Assembly: GCA_963828715.1 (NCBI GenBank)
Contig: CAWHFX010000012.1
Coordinates: 102,149-166,148 of the forward strand
Length of the DNA: 64,000 nt
From: JAQGMV01 sp963828715
Lineage (GTDB): Bacteria > Pseudomonadota > Gammaproteobacteria > Burkholderiales > SG8-41
Reading direction: 5' to 3'
Below are positions 45,549-54,067 of this stretch, in pieces. The position numbers and the translations under genes were made by a program. Every line of letters starts with the position of its first letter. Within the stretch, counting starts at the first letter, position 1. Under the pieces are notes generated by a model, which was given only the letters and a program-made list of their open reading frames with translations, made no database searches and had not been told where the DNA came from.

Positions 45549-46385
45549 TCAGGTTGTGGCGAATCGCATCGAAAGATCGACTGCCTTTACGTCCTTCGTC
45601 AAGCTGCCGATCGAGATGCGGTCGACGCCGGTCTCCGCGATCGTGCGCACGGTCGCAAGCGTGATTCCGCCGGATGCTTCGAGTTCCGCCCGACCGGCCG
45701 TGATGCGCACCGCTTCGCGCATCTCTTCAGCGTTCATGTTGTCGAGCAGGATCATCTTTGCTCCTGCGCGGAGCGCTTCCTCGAGCTGAGCGAAGCTCTC
45801 CACTTCGATCTGAGTCCAGACACCGGGCGGGGCAATCGCGCGCGCACGCTCGAGCGCGCCCGTGACGCTGCCGGCAGCTGCGATGTGGTTTTCCTTGATC
45901 AGGATGCCATCGTAAAGGCCCAGGCGGTGGTTCACACCGCCACCACAGCGCACCGCGTACTTCTGTGCGAGACGCAGGCCCGGTAATGTCTTGCGTGTAT
46001 CGACGATGGCGGCACGCGTACCTTTCACCGCTTCGACATAACGTCGCGTTTCGGTGGCGACTGCGGACAGCAACTGCAGAAAATTGAGCCCCGTGCGCTC
46101 TCCGGTGAGCAGCGCGCGGGTGTCACCCGAGAGCTCGCAGACCTGACTGCCGGCGGGCACGCTTTCGCCCTCGTTTCTGAGCCAGTCGATCCGCACGTCG
46201 GGGTCCAGCCGGCGAAAGCACGCTTCGAACCACGGCCGGCCGCACAGCACGGCATCGACCCGGCAGACGATCCCGGCCTGCGCCCGCCGACCCTCGGGCG
46301 TGAGCCGCGCGGTCCAGTCGCCGGCGCCGACGTCTTCGGCGAGTGCCGCCGCGACGTTCCGTTCGATTTCCGCTGTCAGCTCCAA
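45549..46385 (-). CDS. nadC: Nicotinate-nucleotide pyrophosphorylase (carboxylating)
   Basis: 278 residues from a TTG start at 46385 with GGAGAG 5 nt upstream. Active-site sequence: RKTLPGLRLAQKYAVRCGGG (about 138-157), NHRLGLYDGILIKENHI, and LLDNMNAEEMREAV. It makes nicotinate mononucleotide from quinolinate and PRPP in NAD synthesis. Monocistronic, divergent from clpB. Confidence 0.95.
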   Translation of the reverse strand: MELTAEIERNVAAALAEDVGAGDWTARLTPEGRRAQAGIVCRVDAVLCGRPWFEACFRRLDPDVRIDWLRNEGESVPAGSQVCELSGDTRALLTGERTGLNFLQLLSAVATETRRYVEAVKGTRAAIVDTRKTLPGLRLAQKYAVRCGGGVNHRLGLYDGILIKENHIAAAGSVTGALERARAIAPPGVWTQIEVESFAQLEEALRAGAKMILLDNMNAEEMREAVRITAGRAELEASGGITLATVRTIAETGVDRISIGSLTKDVKAVDLSMRFATT

Positions 46386-46491
46386 GTCTTCTCTCCGGTT
46401 TAAAGTGCCAATCTTAGCGAAGGACCGCGGAGCGCTCCTGCCGCGTCCGGGCTTCCGGCGCGTAAATTGAAGGCCCTACGCCGCGCACGGC

Positions 46492-46519
46492 CTTGAAAAC
46501 ACACACGCAGGCCCGATCT
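46492..46519 (+). promoter_or_regulatory. Sigma-32 heat-shock promoter of clpB
   Basis: -35 CTTGAAA (46492-46498), 13-nt spacer, -10 CCCGATCT (46512-46519) against the consensus CTTGAAA-N11-16-CCCCATnT. It lies 37 nt before the clpB ATG. Only one base of the -10 core differs. Confidence 0.75.
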
Positions 46520-46556
46520 ACACCCTGTCCCAGTCAACTCTTATACGAGCCCCGAG

Positions 46557-49148
46557 ATGCGTTTCGACAAGTTCACCACCAAGTTTCAGCAGGCCTTCGC
46601 GGATGCGCAGAGCCTCGCGGTAGGGAACGACAATCCCTACATCGAGCCGCAGCATCTGCTGTTTGCGCTCCTGAATCAGCAGGATGGGAGCACTGCGTCC
46701 ATACTCTCGCGCGCTGGCGTCAACGTGGGCGCGCTGCGCAGCGCGCTGAAAAGTGCTGTCGATCGCCTTCCGAAAGTGGAGGGCACGGGCGGGGAAGTCA
46801 ACGTCTCGCGCGAGCTCGCGAACCTGCTCAACGTCACCGACAAGGAAGCACAGAAGCGGGGCGACCAGTTCATCCCGTCGGAGCTTTTTCTGCTCGCCGC
46901 CGTGCAGGACAAAGGTGAAACGGGGCGCATCCTGAAGCAGGCGGGCGCGACCCGGGAACATCTGCAGCAGGCGGTCGACGCCGTTCGCGGCGGGGAAAGC
47001 GTGCGCGACCCGGAAGCGGAAGGGGCCCGCGAAGCGCTGAAGAAGTATACGCTCGACCTCACGGAGCGGGCGCGCAGCGGGAAGCTCGATCCGGTGATCG
47101 GGCGCGACGAAGAAGTCCGGCGCGTGATCCAGATCCTGCAGCGCCGCACCAAGAACAACCCGGTCCTCATCGGCGAACCCGGGGTGGGCAAGACCGCCAT
47201 CGTAGAAGGCCTCGCGCAACGTATCGTCAACGATGAAGTGCCCGAGACGCTCAAGGGCAAGCGTGTGCTGTCGCTCGACATGGCGGCCCTTCTCGCGGGC
47301 GCGAAATATCGCGGCGAGTTCGAAGAGCGGCTGAAGGGCGTGCTCAAGGAAATCTCGCAAGAAGAAGGCCGCATCATCGTCTTCATCGACGAGCTGCACA
47401 CCATGGTCGGCGCGGGCAAGGCCGAAGGCGCGATCGACGCCGGCAACATGCTGAAGCCAGCGCTTGCACGCGGCGAGCTGCACTGCGTCGGCGCGACGAC
47501 GCTGGACGAGTATCGCAAGTACATCGAAAAAGATGCCGCGCTCGAGCGCCGGTTCCAGAAGGTGCTGGTGGACGAGCCGTCCGTCGAGGCGACCATCGCG
47601 ATTCTGCGTGGTCTGCAGGAGCGCTACGAGTTGCATCACGGCGTCGATATCACCGATCCGGCGATTGTGGCGGCGGCGGAGCTCTCGCATCGCTATATCA
47701 CCGATCGCTTCCTGCCCGACAAGGCCATCGACCTCATCGACGAGGCGGCTGCCCGCATCAAGATGGAAATCGACTCCAAACCGGAGGCGATGGACCGTCT
47801 CGACCGCAGGCTGATCCAGCTCAAGATCGAACGTGAGGCCGTGAAGAAGGAAAGCGACGAAGGTTCGCGCAAGCGGCTCGGCCTGATCGAAAACGAGATC
47901 GCGAATCTCCAGCGCGAATATTCCGAGCTCGAAGAGATCTGGAAAACCGAGAAAGCGCAGGTGCAGGGCAGCGCGCACATCAAGGAAGAGATCGAGCGCA
48001 CACGCGCCGAGATCACGCGTCTGCAGCGCGAAGGCAAGCTCGACAAGGTTGCGGAGCTCCAATACGGCAAACTGCCGCAGCTCGAAGCGCAGATGAAGCA
48101 GGCGGAGAAGGGTGTCGTCGGTTCGAGACCGCGGCTCCTGCGCACGCAGGTCGGCGCCGAAGAGATCGCGGAAGTCGTGTCTCGTGCGACGGGCATCCCC
48201 GTGTCCAAGATGATGCAGGGCGAGCGTGAAAAGCTGCTGCTCATGGAGGACCGGCTGCACCGGCGCGTGATCGGCCAGGACGAGGCGGTGCGGCTCGTGT
48301 CCGAGGCGATCCGCCGCCAGCGCGCGGGGCTGGGCGATCCGAAGCGGCCCTATGGATCGTTCCTGTTCCTCGGACCGACGGGTGTCGGCAAGACCGAGCT
48401 ATGCAAGGCCCTCGCCGAATTCCTGTTCGATTCGGAGGACCATCTCATCCGGGTCGACATGTCCGAGTTCATGGAGAAGCACTCGGTGGCGCGGTTGATC
48501 GGCGCGCCCCCAGGCTATGTTGGCTACGAAGAAGGTGGGTATCTCACCGAAGCCGTACGGCGTAAGCCTTATTCGGTGATTCTGCTGGACGAGATCGAGA
48601 AGGCGCACCCGGATGTATTCAATGTGCTGCTTCAGGTGCTCGACGACGGCCGCATGACGGACGGGCAGGGTCGCACGGTCGATTTCAAGAACACGGTTAT
48701 CGTGATGACGTCGAATCTCGGATCGCAGATGATCCAGAGCATGGCGCACGCGGAGTACGACGCAATCAAGGCAGCGGTGCTGGCCGAAGTTCGAACACAA
48801 TTCCGGCCGGAGTTCATCAACCGCATCGACGAGATCGTGGTGTTCCATGGACTCGACGAGAAGCACATCGCGGAAATCGCACGCATCCAGCTGCAATACC
48901 TGGAGAAGCGGCTCGCGACGATGGAGATGAAGCTCGACGTCTCGGATGCGGCATTGAAAGAGATCGCGAAAGTCGGCTTCGATCCGGTGTATGGCGCGCG
49001 TCCGTTGAAACGCGCGATCCAGTCGCAGATCGAGAATCCGCTGGCGAAGGCGATCCTCGAAGGCGCGTTTGGACCGAAGGACGTCATCAAGATCGACCTT
49101 CAGCGCGGCAAGATCGTCTTCGAGAAAGCGCTCGCGGCCGCAGCGTAA
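46557..49148 (+). CDS. clpB: ATP-dependent disaggregase chaperone ClpB
   Basis: 863 residues, full length. ClpB N domain (about 1-145), first AAA+ module with GEPGVGKTAIVEGLA and Walker B IIVFIDELHTM, a coiled-coil middle domain (about 405-525, KIEREAVKKESDEGSRKRLG), second AAA+ module with GPTGVGKTELCKALAEFLF, GAPPGYVGYEEGG pore loop and VILLDEIEKAHPD. It resolubilises aggregates with DnaK. A sigma-32 promoter lies upstream and a strong terminator follows. Confidence 0.97.
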   Translation: MRFDKFTTKFQQAFADAQSLAVGNDNPYIEPQHLLFALLNQQDGSTASILSRAGVNVGALRSALKSAVDRLPKVEGTGGEVNVSRELANLLNVTDKEAQKRGDQFIPSELFLLAAVQDKGETGRILKQAGATREHLQQAVDAVRGGESVRDPEAEGAREALKKYTLDLTERARSGKLDPVIGRDEEVRRVIQILQRRTKNNPVLIGEPGVGKTAIVEGLAQRIVNDEVPETLKGKRVLSLDMAALLAGAKYRGEFEERLKGVLKEISQEEGRIIVFIDELHTMVGAGKAEGAIDAGNMLKPALARGELHCVGATTLDEYRKYIEKDAALERRFQKVLVDEPSVEATIAILRGLQERYELHHGVDITDPAIVAAAELSHRYITDRFLPDKAIDLIDEAAARIKMEIDSKPEAMDRLDRRLIQLKIEREAVKKESDEGSRKRLGLIENEIANLQREYSELEEIWKTEKAQVQGSAHIKEEIERTRAEITRLQREGKLDKVAELQYGKLPQLEAQMKQAEKGVVGSRPRLLRTQVGAEEIAEVVSRATGIPVSKMMQGEREKLLLMEDRLHRRVIGQDEAVRLVSEAIRRQRAGLGDPKRPYGSFLFLGPTGVGKTELCKALAEFLFDSEDHLIRVDMSEFMEKHSVARLIGAPPGYVGYEEGGYLTEAVRRKPYSVILLDEIEKAHPDVFNVLLQVLDDGRMTDGQGRTVDFKNTVIVMTSNLGSQMIQSMAHAEYDAIKAAVLAEVRTQFRPEFINRIDEIVVFHGLDEKHIAEIARIQLQYLEKRLATMEMKLDVSDAALKEIAKVGFDPVYGARPLKRAIQSQIENPLAKAILEGAFGPKDVIKIDLQRGKIVFEKALAAAA

Positions 49149-49175
49149 CGGGCCGGCGAAGTGCGGGTACATACG

Positions 49176-49206
49176 GGGGGAAACTTCGGTTTCCCCCTTT
49201 TTATTT
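49176..49206 (+). terminator. Rho-independent terminator of clpB
   Basis: A 9-bp stem GGGGGAAAC/GTTTCCCCC closed by a C(UUCG)G tetraloop (49176-49197), followed by TTTTTATTTT. It lies 28 nt after the clpB stop and overlaps the stop codon of the convergent attH-like gene. Confidence 0.9.
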
Positions 49207-50445
49207 TCGGTCCGGCGCGGGTGCCGTCCGCACGTTCGACTTTTCTCCCGTGAGACCTTTCAGCGCTCGCGAGTAGCCCGTCAGCTCGAGGTAGCCGCGC
49301 CCGGCGGGTTTGCCCTCGCGCAGAGCGATCACGGCGCCTTCCCAATATACCGTTCCGACCGACAGCCGCGTGTCCTGCTCCTGATCGTCCATCAAGGGCT
49401 CGATGGACAGGTGCATGCCGGGTACGTCGATGCGGCATGCCACGGGATAAACGGCGCCGTTGCGCGGAGACCGCCACGTTCGCAGCGGAACGAAATCGAC
49501 TTCATTCGAGCCGAACGTACGATGAGTGCCATCGGGCGCGCGGTAGGTGCAAGCGGCCCAGAATTTAGCGCCGTTCGCGTCACGCATCCGGAACGCCATC
49601 AGTGCGCCGCCATCATCGAGGTTGACGCCGACCCAGTCCCACCCCGAGGCCCGCTCGTCCATGTAACTCGATGACCATTCATGATCGAGCCACGCCGTTC
49701 CCGTTACCGTGCTCGTGACGCTTCGTTCGTCCATGCTGCCCGTAACCTGCAAATGCGGGAAGCTGTAGTAGTAGCTTGCCGATTCTTCGCGTGGGCCTTT
49801 CCGGCTGAAGCCGTTGTCGCCCTGTAGAAGCGGCGGCTGTGTCTGCTTGAAGCGCAAGTCGAGCGCGAACTCGCCGCTTGAGATTCTTGCGACAGACGAA
49901 TCCGCTTGCTGCATCAGTGACCAGTCGCCGATCCATACGTTCGTGCGGCCTTGTTCCGCGTTCGCGAGGCCGAGCACCGCGCGGGCGACTTTCTGGTCGT
50001 GCAGGAGGTGCCCCTGTGCCCCATCGCTGATCGCGGCGTGCGCGATCACGATCTGACGTGGCGTGAATGCGCTGGGATTGCGCTCGTCGATTTCGAGCCG
50101 CGTCCGGAAGAAGGTGACCTGAAACCCGACTTCTCGTGCGACGGCGCTCGCGTCCGCTGCCGTTGCTCGTTGCAGCCAGCCCGTGATGTACCACCATTCC
50201 GTGCGGAAATCCGGGTGGCTGCCTTCGTCTTCAGGAAAGCGCAGTCGATAGCCGGGGACGACGGGTGAGAATCGAGTGACGGGTGACGAGAGACGAGTGA
50301 CGGATGCAGGAGTGACGGGTGATGAGTGACGGGTAACGGATCTGGTGGGACCTGTCGAACTCGGGCGCGTCGTCGTTTGTGCGGTGACGGTCGTGGCTGG
50401 CCCCAGCGCGAGAAGGCCGAGCAGTCTTCGCCGGCGAAAGCTCAT
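49201..50445 (-). CDS. AttH / carotenoid 1,2-hydratase-like lipocalin-family protein
   Basis: 414 residues from ATG 50445 (frame also open to 50478). A signal with RRRRLLGLLALGPATTVTA could be Sec or Tat. A Ser/Thr/Val/Pro-rich linker (about 25-63) is encoded by CGTCACCC-type DNA repeats. The rest is AttH/CrtC-like: EWWYITGWLQ, a double calycin fold, WLDHEWSSSYMDERASGWDWVGVNL. Such periplasmic proteins are regularly encoded with an FtsX-type permease and ATPase, as here, and probably handle the hydrophobic substrate of that transporter. True carotenoid hydratase activity is unlikely. It overlaps the clpB terminator. Confidence 0.85.
   Translation of the reverse strand: MSFRRRRLLGLLALGPATTVTAQTTTRPSSTGPTRSVTRHSSPVTPASVTRLSSPVTRFSPVVPGYRLRFPEDEGSHPDFRTEWWYITGWLQRATAADASAVAREVGFQVTFFRTRLEIDERNPSAFTPRQIVIAHAAISDGAQGHLLHDQKVARAVLGLANAEQGRTNVWIGDWSLMQQADSSVARISSGEFALDLRFKQTQPPLLQGDNGFSRKGPREESASYYYSFPHLQVTGSMDERSVTSTVTGTAWLDHEWSSSYMDERASGWDWVGVNLDDGGALMAFRMRDANGAKFWAACTYRAPDGTHRTFGSNEVDFVPLRTWRSPRNGAVYPVACRIDVPGMHLSIEPLMDDQEQDTRLSVGTVYWEGAVIALREGKPAGRGYLELTGYSRALKGLTGEKSNVRTAPAPDRK
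50274..50339. repeat. CGTCACCC-type simple repeat inside the attH-like gene
   Basis: About eight degenerate units GTGACGG/GTGACGA/GTGATGA in the + strand. They translate on the minus strand as a linker with repeated (S/R)-SPVT and VTRLSS. GTGACGGGTGACG (50276-50288) is the exact reverse complement of 50507-50519. Confidence 0.7.
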
Positions 50446-50506
50446 GCGTGCGATGCCCTTGCCTGTGGCGTGAGTCATCTGCCGCGCTTACTCGTTAGTG
50501 GTCCTT

Positions 50507-50569
50507 CGTCACCCGTCACTCGTCACCCATAACCCATCGCTCGTCACTCATCGCTCGTCACCCATCACC
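50507..50569. repeat. CGTCACCC-type simple repeat upstream of the attH-like gene
   Basis: Eight degenerate units (CGTCACC, CGTCACT, CATAACC, CATCGCT) fill the gap between the permease stop and the attH-like start. The orientation is opposite to 50274-50339, so the two arrays form an imperfect inverted pair around the attH start. Confidence 0.7.
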
Positions 50570-50572
50570 GCC

Positions 50573-53098
50573 TCACCAGTCCTCCCTCACCGCCCGCGTT
50601 ACTTCGTCGCTCGTTGCACGCCAGCCCGACACGACCGCTGTCGCGCTCGCCACCAGCACGAGAATGCCGGCAAGGACGAGAAGCGGCCCCCACGGCATGT
50701 GCAGGTCCATGGTCCAGTGGAAGGATTGCCTGTTGATGACGTGTATCAGGATGAGGCCCAAGAGCCAGCCGAGCGCGAGTCCGGCCGTGACACCCAGCAG
50801 GCCGACGATCAACCCTTCCGCACCGAGCATCGCCATGACCTGAGAGCGCGTCATGCCGATGTGCCGCAACACGCCGAACTCCCGCCGTCGTGCAAGTGCC
50901 TGGGCGCTGAAGCTCGTGCTGACGCCGAAGATGCCGATCAGAACGGCTGCGGCCTCGAGCACGTAGGTAATCGCGAACGTGCGATCGAAGATGGATAGCG
51001 ACAGCGTCTTGAGATCGCGCGTCGTCGAGATGTCGATGCCGTCGGCGTCGCCGAGCGCGTTCCGGATGCTGTCGGCCACGGCAATGGGCGCCCAGCCACT
51101 TTCGATGTGCACCGCCGCCTCGTTTGCACGGGTGTCGCCCGTCAGTCTGACGTACGTGCCCCGCTCGATGACGACGGCACCGTTCTGGCGTGCGTAGTCG
51201 CGCCAAATGCCGGCGACCGTGAATGCGCGCCAGGCGCCACCGACTGGCAGCTCGATGACCGATCCTTGCTGGACGTGCAGCAGGTCGGCTGCCACTTCGG
51301 AGAGCCAGGCCGCCGGTGGAGCACCTGCTGATGGCACCCGCACGGGACGATCGAACGGCAGCGCAGGTGCCTGCGTACCGGGCTGCAATTCTCTCGTCAG
51401 CAGTGTGACAGCCGGGCGATCGGTTCGCAGCAGCATGTTCTGACTGCGAATGAACGCAGCCGAACGCACGCCCTGCGCTGAGGCGATCTCTCGTTGCTCC
51501 TGCTCCGAAAAAAAGCCTGTGTCACCGCTTCTTCCCGCGCGTATGTAGAGGTCCGCCGGCAGCATCTGATCGAGCCAGGTCTCGAGCGAAACGCGGAACG
51601 ATCCGATCATGATGAGCATGGACACCATGAGGCTGAAGCTCGCCAGGATTGCCGCGAGGCTCAGGCCCACCTGACGCGGCGTTGCTTCGAGCTGAGCGGC
51701 AGCGAGCGCAGCCGGTGCGTAGCGCGGCTTCGGAATGCGCGCCAGCACGGTTTCCGCCATTCGCGGCATGACCAGGATCGCACCCACGAGGATCAATGCG
51801 ATCGAGAGATAACCGGGAATGGGCAACTCGTGGATGGCAGGCGCCTGTGAAAGGAGACCGCCGAGCGTGATCAGCAGCCACGACGGCCATGCGGTGCGCA
51901 GTTTCGCGAGCGCTTCTTCTTCGTCGCCCGCTTTCAACCCGAGCGCCGGCGGGCGGCGGGCAGCTTCGAACGCCGGAATCGCCGCGCCGAGAACAGCGAA
52001 CCCGACACCGAGCAGGAACAGCACCGACATGGCGCCCACGGGCACGTACAGTTCGGGCGTGCTCGATCGGAAATAGCCGGCACCCAGGTCGGCGCCAAAT
52101 CGCTCCACACCCACACGCGCGAGCGCGACCCCGATCAGGAGACCTGACAGCGAGCCGAGTATGCCGACGACCGTGCCCTCGGCGATCAGCAACCTGAGCA
52201 TCTGTGTACGCGTAACGCCGATCACGCGCAGCAAGGCGAGCTGCGTGCGGCGGCGCAGGAGGGCGAGAAACTGTGTCGAGAAGACCAGGAAGGCGCCCGT
52301 AAACAACGCAACGAGCGCCAGCATGTCCATGTTCATGCGGTAGGCGCGGGAGAGGCTCGTGGTGCGTTCCGCTTCCGCTTCCGGCGTTTGCACGAGCACC
52401 CCGGCGGGAAGCATGGAAGCGAGCTTCTGCCGCATCAGCGTCGCATTCGTTCCGGAACGCAGCTTCACGTCGATCCTGTGAAGTTCTCCCAGACGTTCGA
52501 AACGCCATTGCGCCGTGGCAATATCCATTACGACCAGCGCCTGCGATGTCGCACCCGCAGCGAGTACCGCTGCAATCGGGAACTCGAGAATGCGACTGCC
52601 GGACTGTAAACGCAGGCGGTCGCCCGGGCCCAGCTTCAACTCGTCTGCGGCTGTGCGCGATAGAGCGACCGCTTCGCTGCGCAGCAAGTCCGCGACGAGA
52701 TCACGGCCTTCTGCGAAGAGCCGCGGCTGCACTTCGCCCGCGCGAAACGGGTCGATGCCGAGCACACGAATGGTGTCTCGGCTACCGGCGAGCAGCGCTT
52801 CCAACTCCAACGCCGGACTTGCCGCGCGCACTTCAGGCAGCCGTGCGATCTGCGCATAGGTGGCATCCGGAAAGCCCGAACGTGGCCCGCGCACGACGAG
52901 GTCGGCTTCACCTGCGAGCGAACGAACTGCGAGACTGAATTCGCCGGCCGCGCTCGCGTTGATGAGATGGACGGCGACGCCGAGCGCAACGCCGAGCGCG
53001 ATGCCGAGCACGGCGAGGGCGAGCCGCCCGGGTTGATCGCGCCAGTTGCCGGCGACTGTCGCATACAGCACCGGCGTTGCGAGCGAAGGTCCTTTCAC
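50573..53098 (-). CDS. FtsX-family ABC transporter permease (AttFG-like)
   Basis: 841 residues, a double-length FtsX/MacB permease. One N-terminal helix (LALAVLGIALGVALGVAVHL), a periplasmic domain, three helices (about 255-390), a further central pair, a second periplasmic domain and three final helices (AAAVLIGIFGVSTSFSAQAL, LIVGLLGVTAGLALGWLLGL, LLVLAGILVLVASATAVVSG). It overlaps the ATPase gene by 4 bp (ATGA). Together with that ATPase and the AttH-like protein it forms a probable lipid or hydrophobic-compound export system of unknown substrate. Confidence 0.9.
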   Translation of the reverse strand: MKGPSLATPVLYATVAGNWRDQPGRLALAVLGIALGVALGVAVHLINASAAGEFSLAVRSLAGEADLVVRGPRSGFPDATYAQIARLPEVRAASPALELEALLAGSRDTIRVLGIDPFRAGEVQPRLFAEGRDLVADLLRSEAVALSRTAADELKLGPGDRLRLQSGSRILEFPIAAVLAAGATSQALVVMDIATAQWRFERLGELHRIDVKLRSGTNATLMRQKLASMLPAGVLVQTPEAEAERTTSLSRAYRMNMDMLALVALFTGAFLVFSTQFLALLRRRTQLALLRVIGVTRTQMLRLLIAEGTVVGILGSLSGLLIGVALARVGVERFGADLGAGYFRSSTPELYVPVGAMSVLFLLGVGFAVLGAAIPAFEAARRPPALGLKAGDEEEALAKLRTAWPSWLLITLGGLLSQAPAIHELPIPGYLSIALILVGAILVMPRMAETVLARIPKPRYAPAALAAAQLEATPRQVGLSLAAILASFSLMVSMLIMIGSFRVSLETWLDQMLPADLYIRAGRSGDTGFFSEQEQREIASAQGVRSAAFIRSQNMLLRTDRPAVTLLTRELQPGTQAPALPFDRPVRVPSAGAPPAAWLSEVAADLLHVQQGSVIELPVGGAWRAFTVAGIWRDYARQNGAVVIERGTYVRLTGDTRANEAAVHIESGWAPIAVADSIRNALGDADGIDISTTRDLKTLSLSIFDRTFAITYVLEAAAVLIGIFGVSTSFSAQALARRREFGVLRHIGMTRSQVMAMLGAEGLIVGLLGVTAGLALGWLLGLILIHVINRQSFHWTMDLHMPWGPLLVLAGILVLVASATAVVSGWRATSDEVTRAVREDW

Positions 53099-53766
53099 GT
53101 GAGCTCGGGGCGAAGACCGTCGGCGGACAATCGATAGAGCGCGTCGGCGGTGCGCGCCGCGGCGCCCGAGTGGGTGACGAGGAGTGCGGTTGTTCCGTGT
53201 TCCTTCACCTGATGGGCAAGCAGTGCGAGGACCTGCGCCGCATTCTCCGCGTCGAGATTGCCGGTCGGTTCGTCCGCCAGCAGCAATCCCGGCCGATGCA
53301 CGAGCGCGCGCGCAATCGCCGCACGCTGTGCTTCGCCCCCGGAGATCGTGCGCGGATAGTCGTCCGCCAGCGTTTCGATGCCGACCGCCGCAAGGATGTC
53401 ACGCGTTCGGCGATTCGCCTCCTGTCGCGAAATGCCGCCGAGATCGAGCGGCAGCCGAACGTTCTGGGCGATCGTGAGGTGCGGCAGCAGATGGAAGGCC
53501 TGGAACACGAAACCCATCCGTGTGCGGCGTAGGAGCGTGCGCTGCGTATCATCGAGGCGCTGCAGGTCGAGGCCGTCGAGGGTGATGGAGCCGTTATCCG
53601 GCAGGTCGAGCCCGGCGATCAGGTTGAGGAGCGTCGATTTGCCCACTCCGGACTCGCCCATGATGGAAATGAAAGCGCCGCTCGCGACTTCCAGGTTTAC
53701 GCCGCGCAGCACCTGACGGTGTCGCACACCGCCATACGATTTCGCCACGTCCCGCAGAACGAGCAT
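53095..53766 (-). CDS. ABC transporter ATPase (LolD/AttE-like)
   Basis: 223 residues from ATG 53766 (MLVLRDVAKSYGG); the frame is open upstream to 53922 but that part is unlike the family. Walker A GESGVGKSTLLN, Q-loop FVFQAFHLLPHLTIAQNV, signature ISGGEAQRAAIARAL, Walker B LLLADEPTGNLD, switch His in VTHSGAAA. It belongs to the MacB/LolD/FtsE group that pairs with FtsX-type permeases, and is coupled to the one directly downstream. Confidence 0.92.
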   Translation of the reverse strand: MLVLRDVAKSYGGVRHRQVLRGVNLEVASGAFISIMGESGVGKSTLLNLIAGLDLPDNGSITLDGLDLQRLDDTQRTLLRRTRMGFVFQAFHLLPHLTIAQNVRLPLDLGGISRQEANRRTRDILAAVGIETLADDYPRTISGGEAQRAAIARALVHRPGLLLADEPTGNLDAENAAQVLALLAHQVKEHGTTALLVTHSGAAARTADALYRLSADGLRPELT

Positions 53767-53966
53767 CGTCACGTCGTGACGATGCGCCACGCGCTCATCC
53801 GGAGTCGTGGTGCGCGCGGTAATGCGGGGCGTGGTGATGGGATCGCATGGTGCTTCATGGGTGCAGGCGGTCGGCACGTGCACCGATGCTATCATGAGGT
53901 CCACAGGGAGCGAGGCAAGCAATCGAGGCTCCGCAAGTCGCTGGCTTCATTCAGTCGTCGATGCTA
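53767..53966. other. Junction region between the betaproteobacterial part and the right-hand block
   Basis: About 200 bp upstream of the ABC ATPase and before a gene remnant. No gene recognised. It would contain the att-like operon promoter. The change in gene character occurs within or just after it. Confidence 0.4.
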
Positions 53967-54054
53967 CACGGACCCGACGCTCACCGCGCAGCAGACCATC
54001 ATCAAGGCCGTGCACATTCAGGAACTGCGTGCGGCCCTGCTTGCGTTCCAATAA
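53967..54054 (+). pseudogene. C-terminal remnant with TDPTLTA...KAVHIQELR motif
   Basis: The last 28 codons of a reading frame: YTDPTLTAQQTI then IKAVHIQELRAALLAF and TAA at 54052-54054. This kind of tail (TDPTLT...IKAVHxxELR) closes many large secreted repeat proteins, mainly in Acidobacteriota and other soil phyla as far as I recall. Nothing upstream in frame resembles such a protein, so it appears to be a truncated 3' end at a recombination or assembly joint. Confidence 0.4.
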
Positions 54055-54067
54055 GACAACTGCGCTG

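Noticed and set aside
46518..48260. 580-residue frame on the minus strand of clpB
   Set aside because: Shadow of a highly conserved gene. GC-rich codon periodicity opens the antisense frame; sequence has no domain and is low-complexity.
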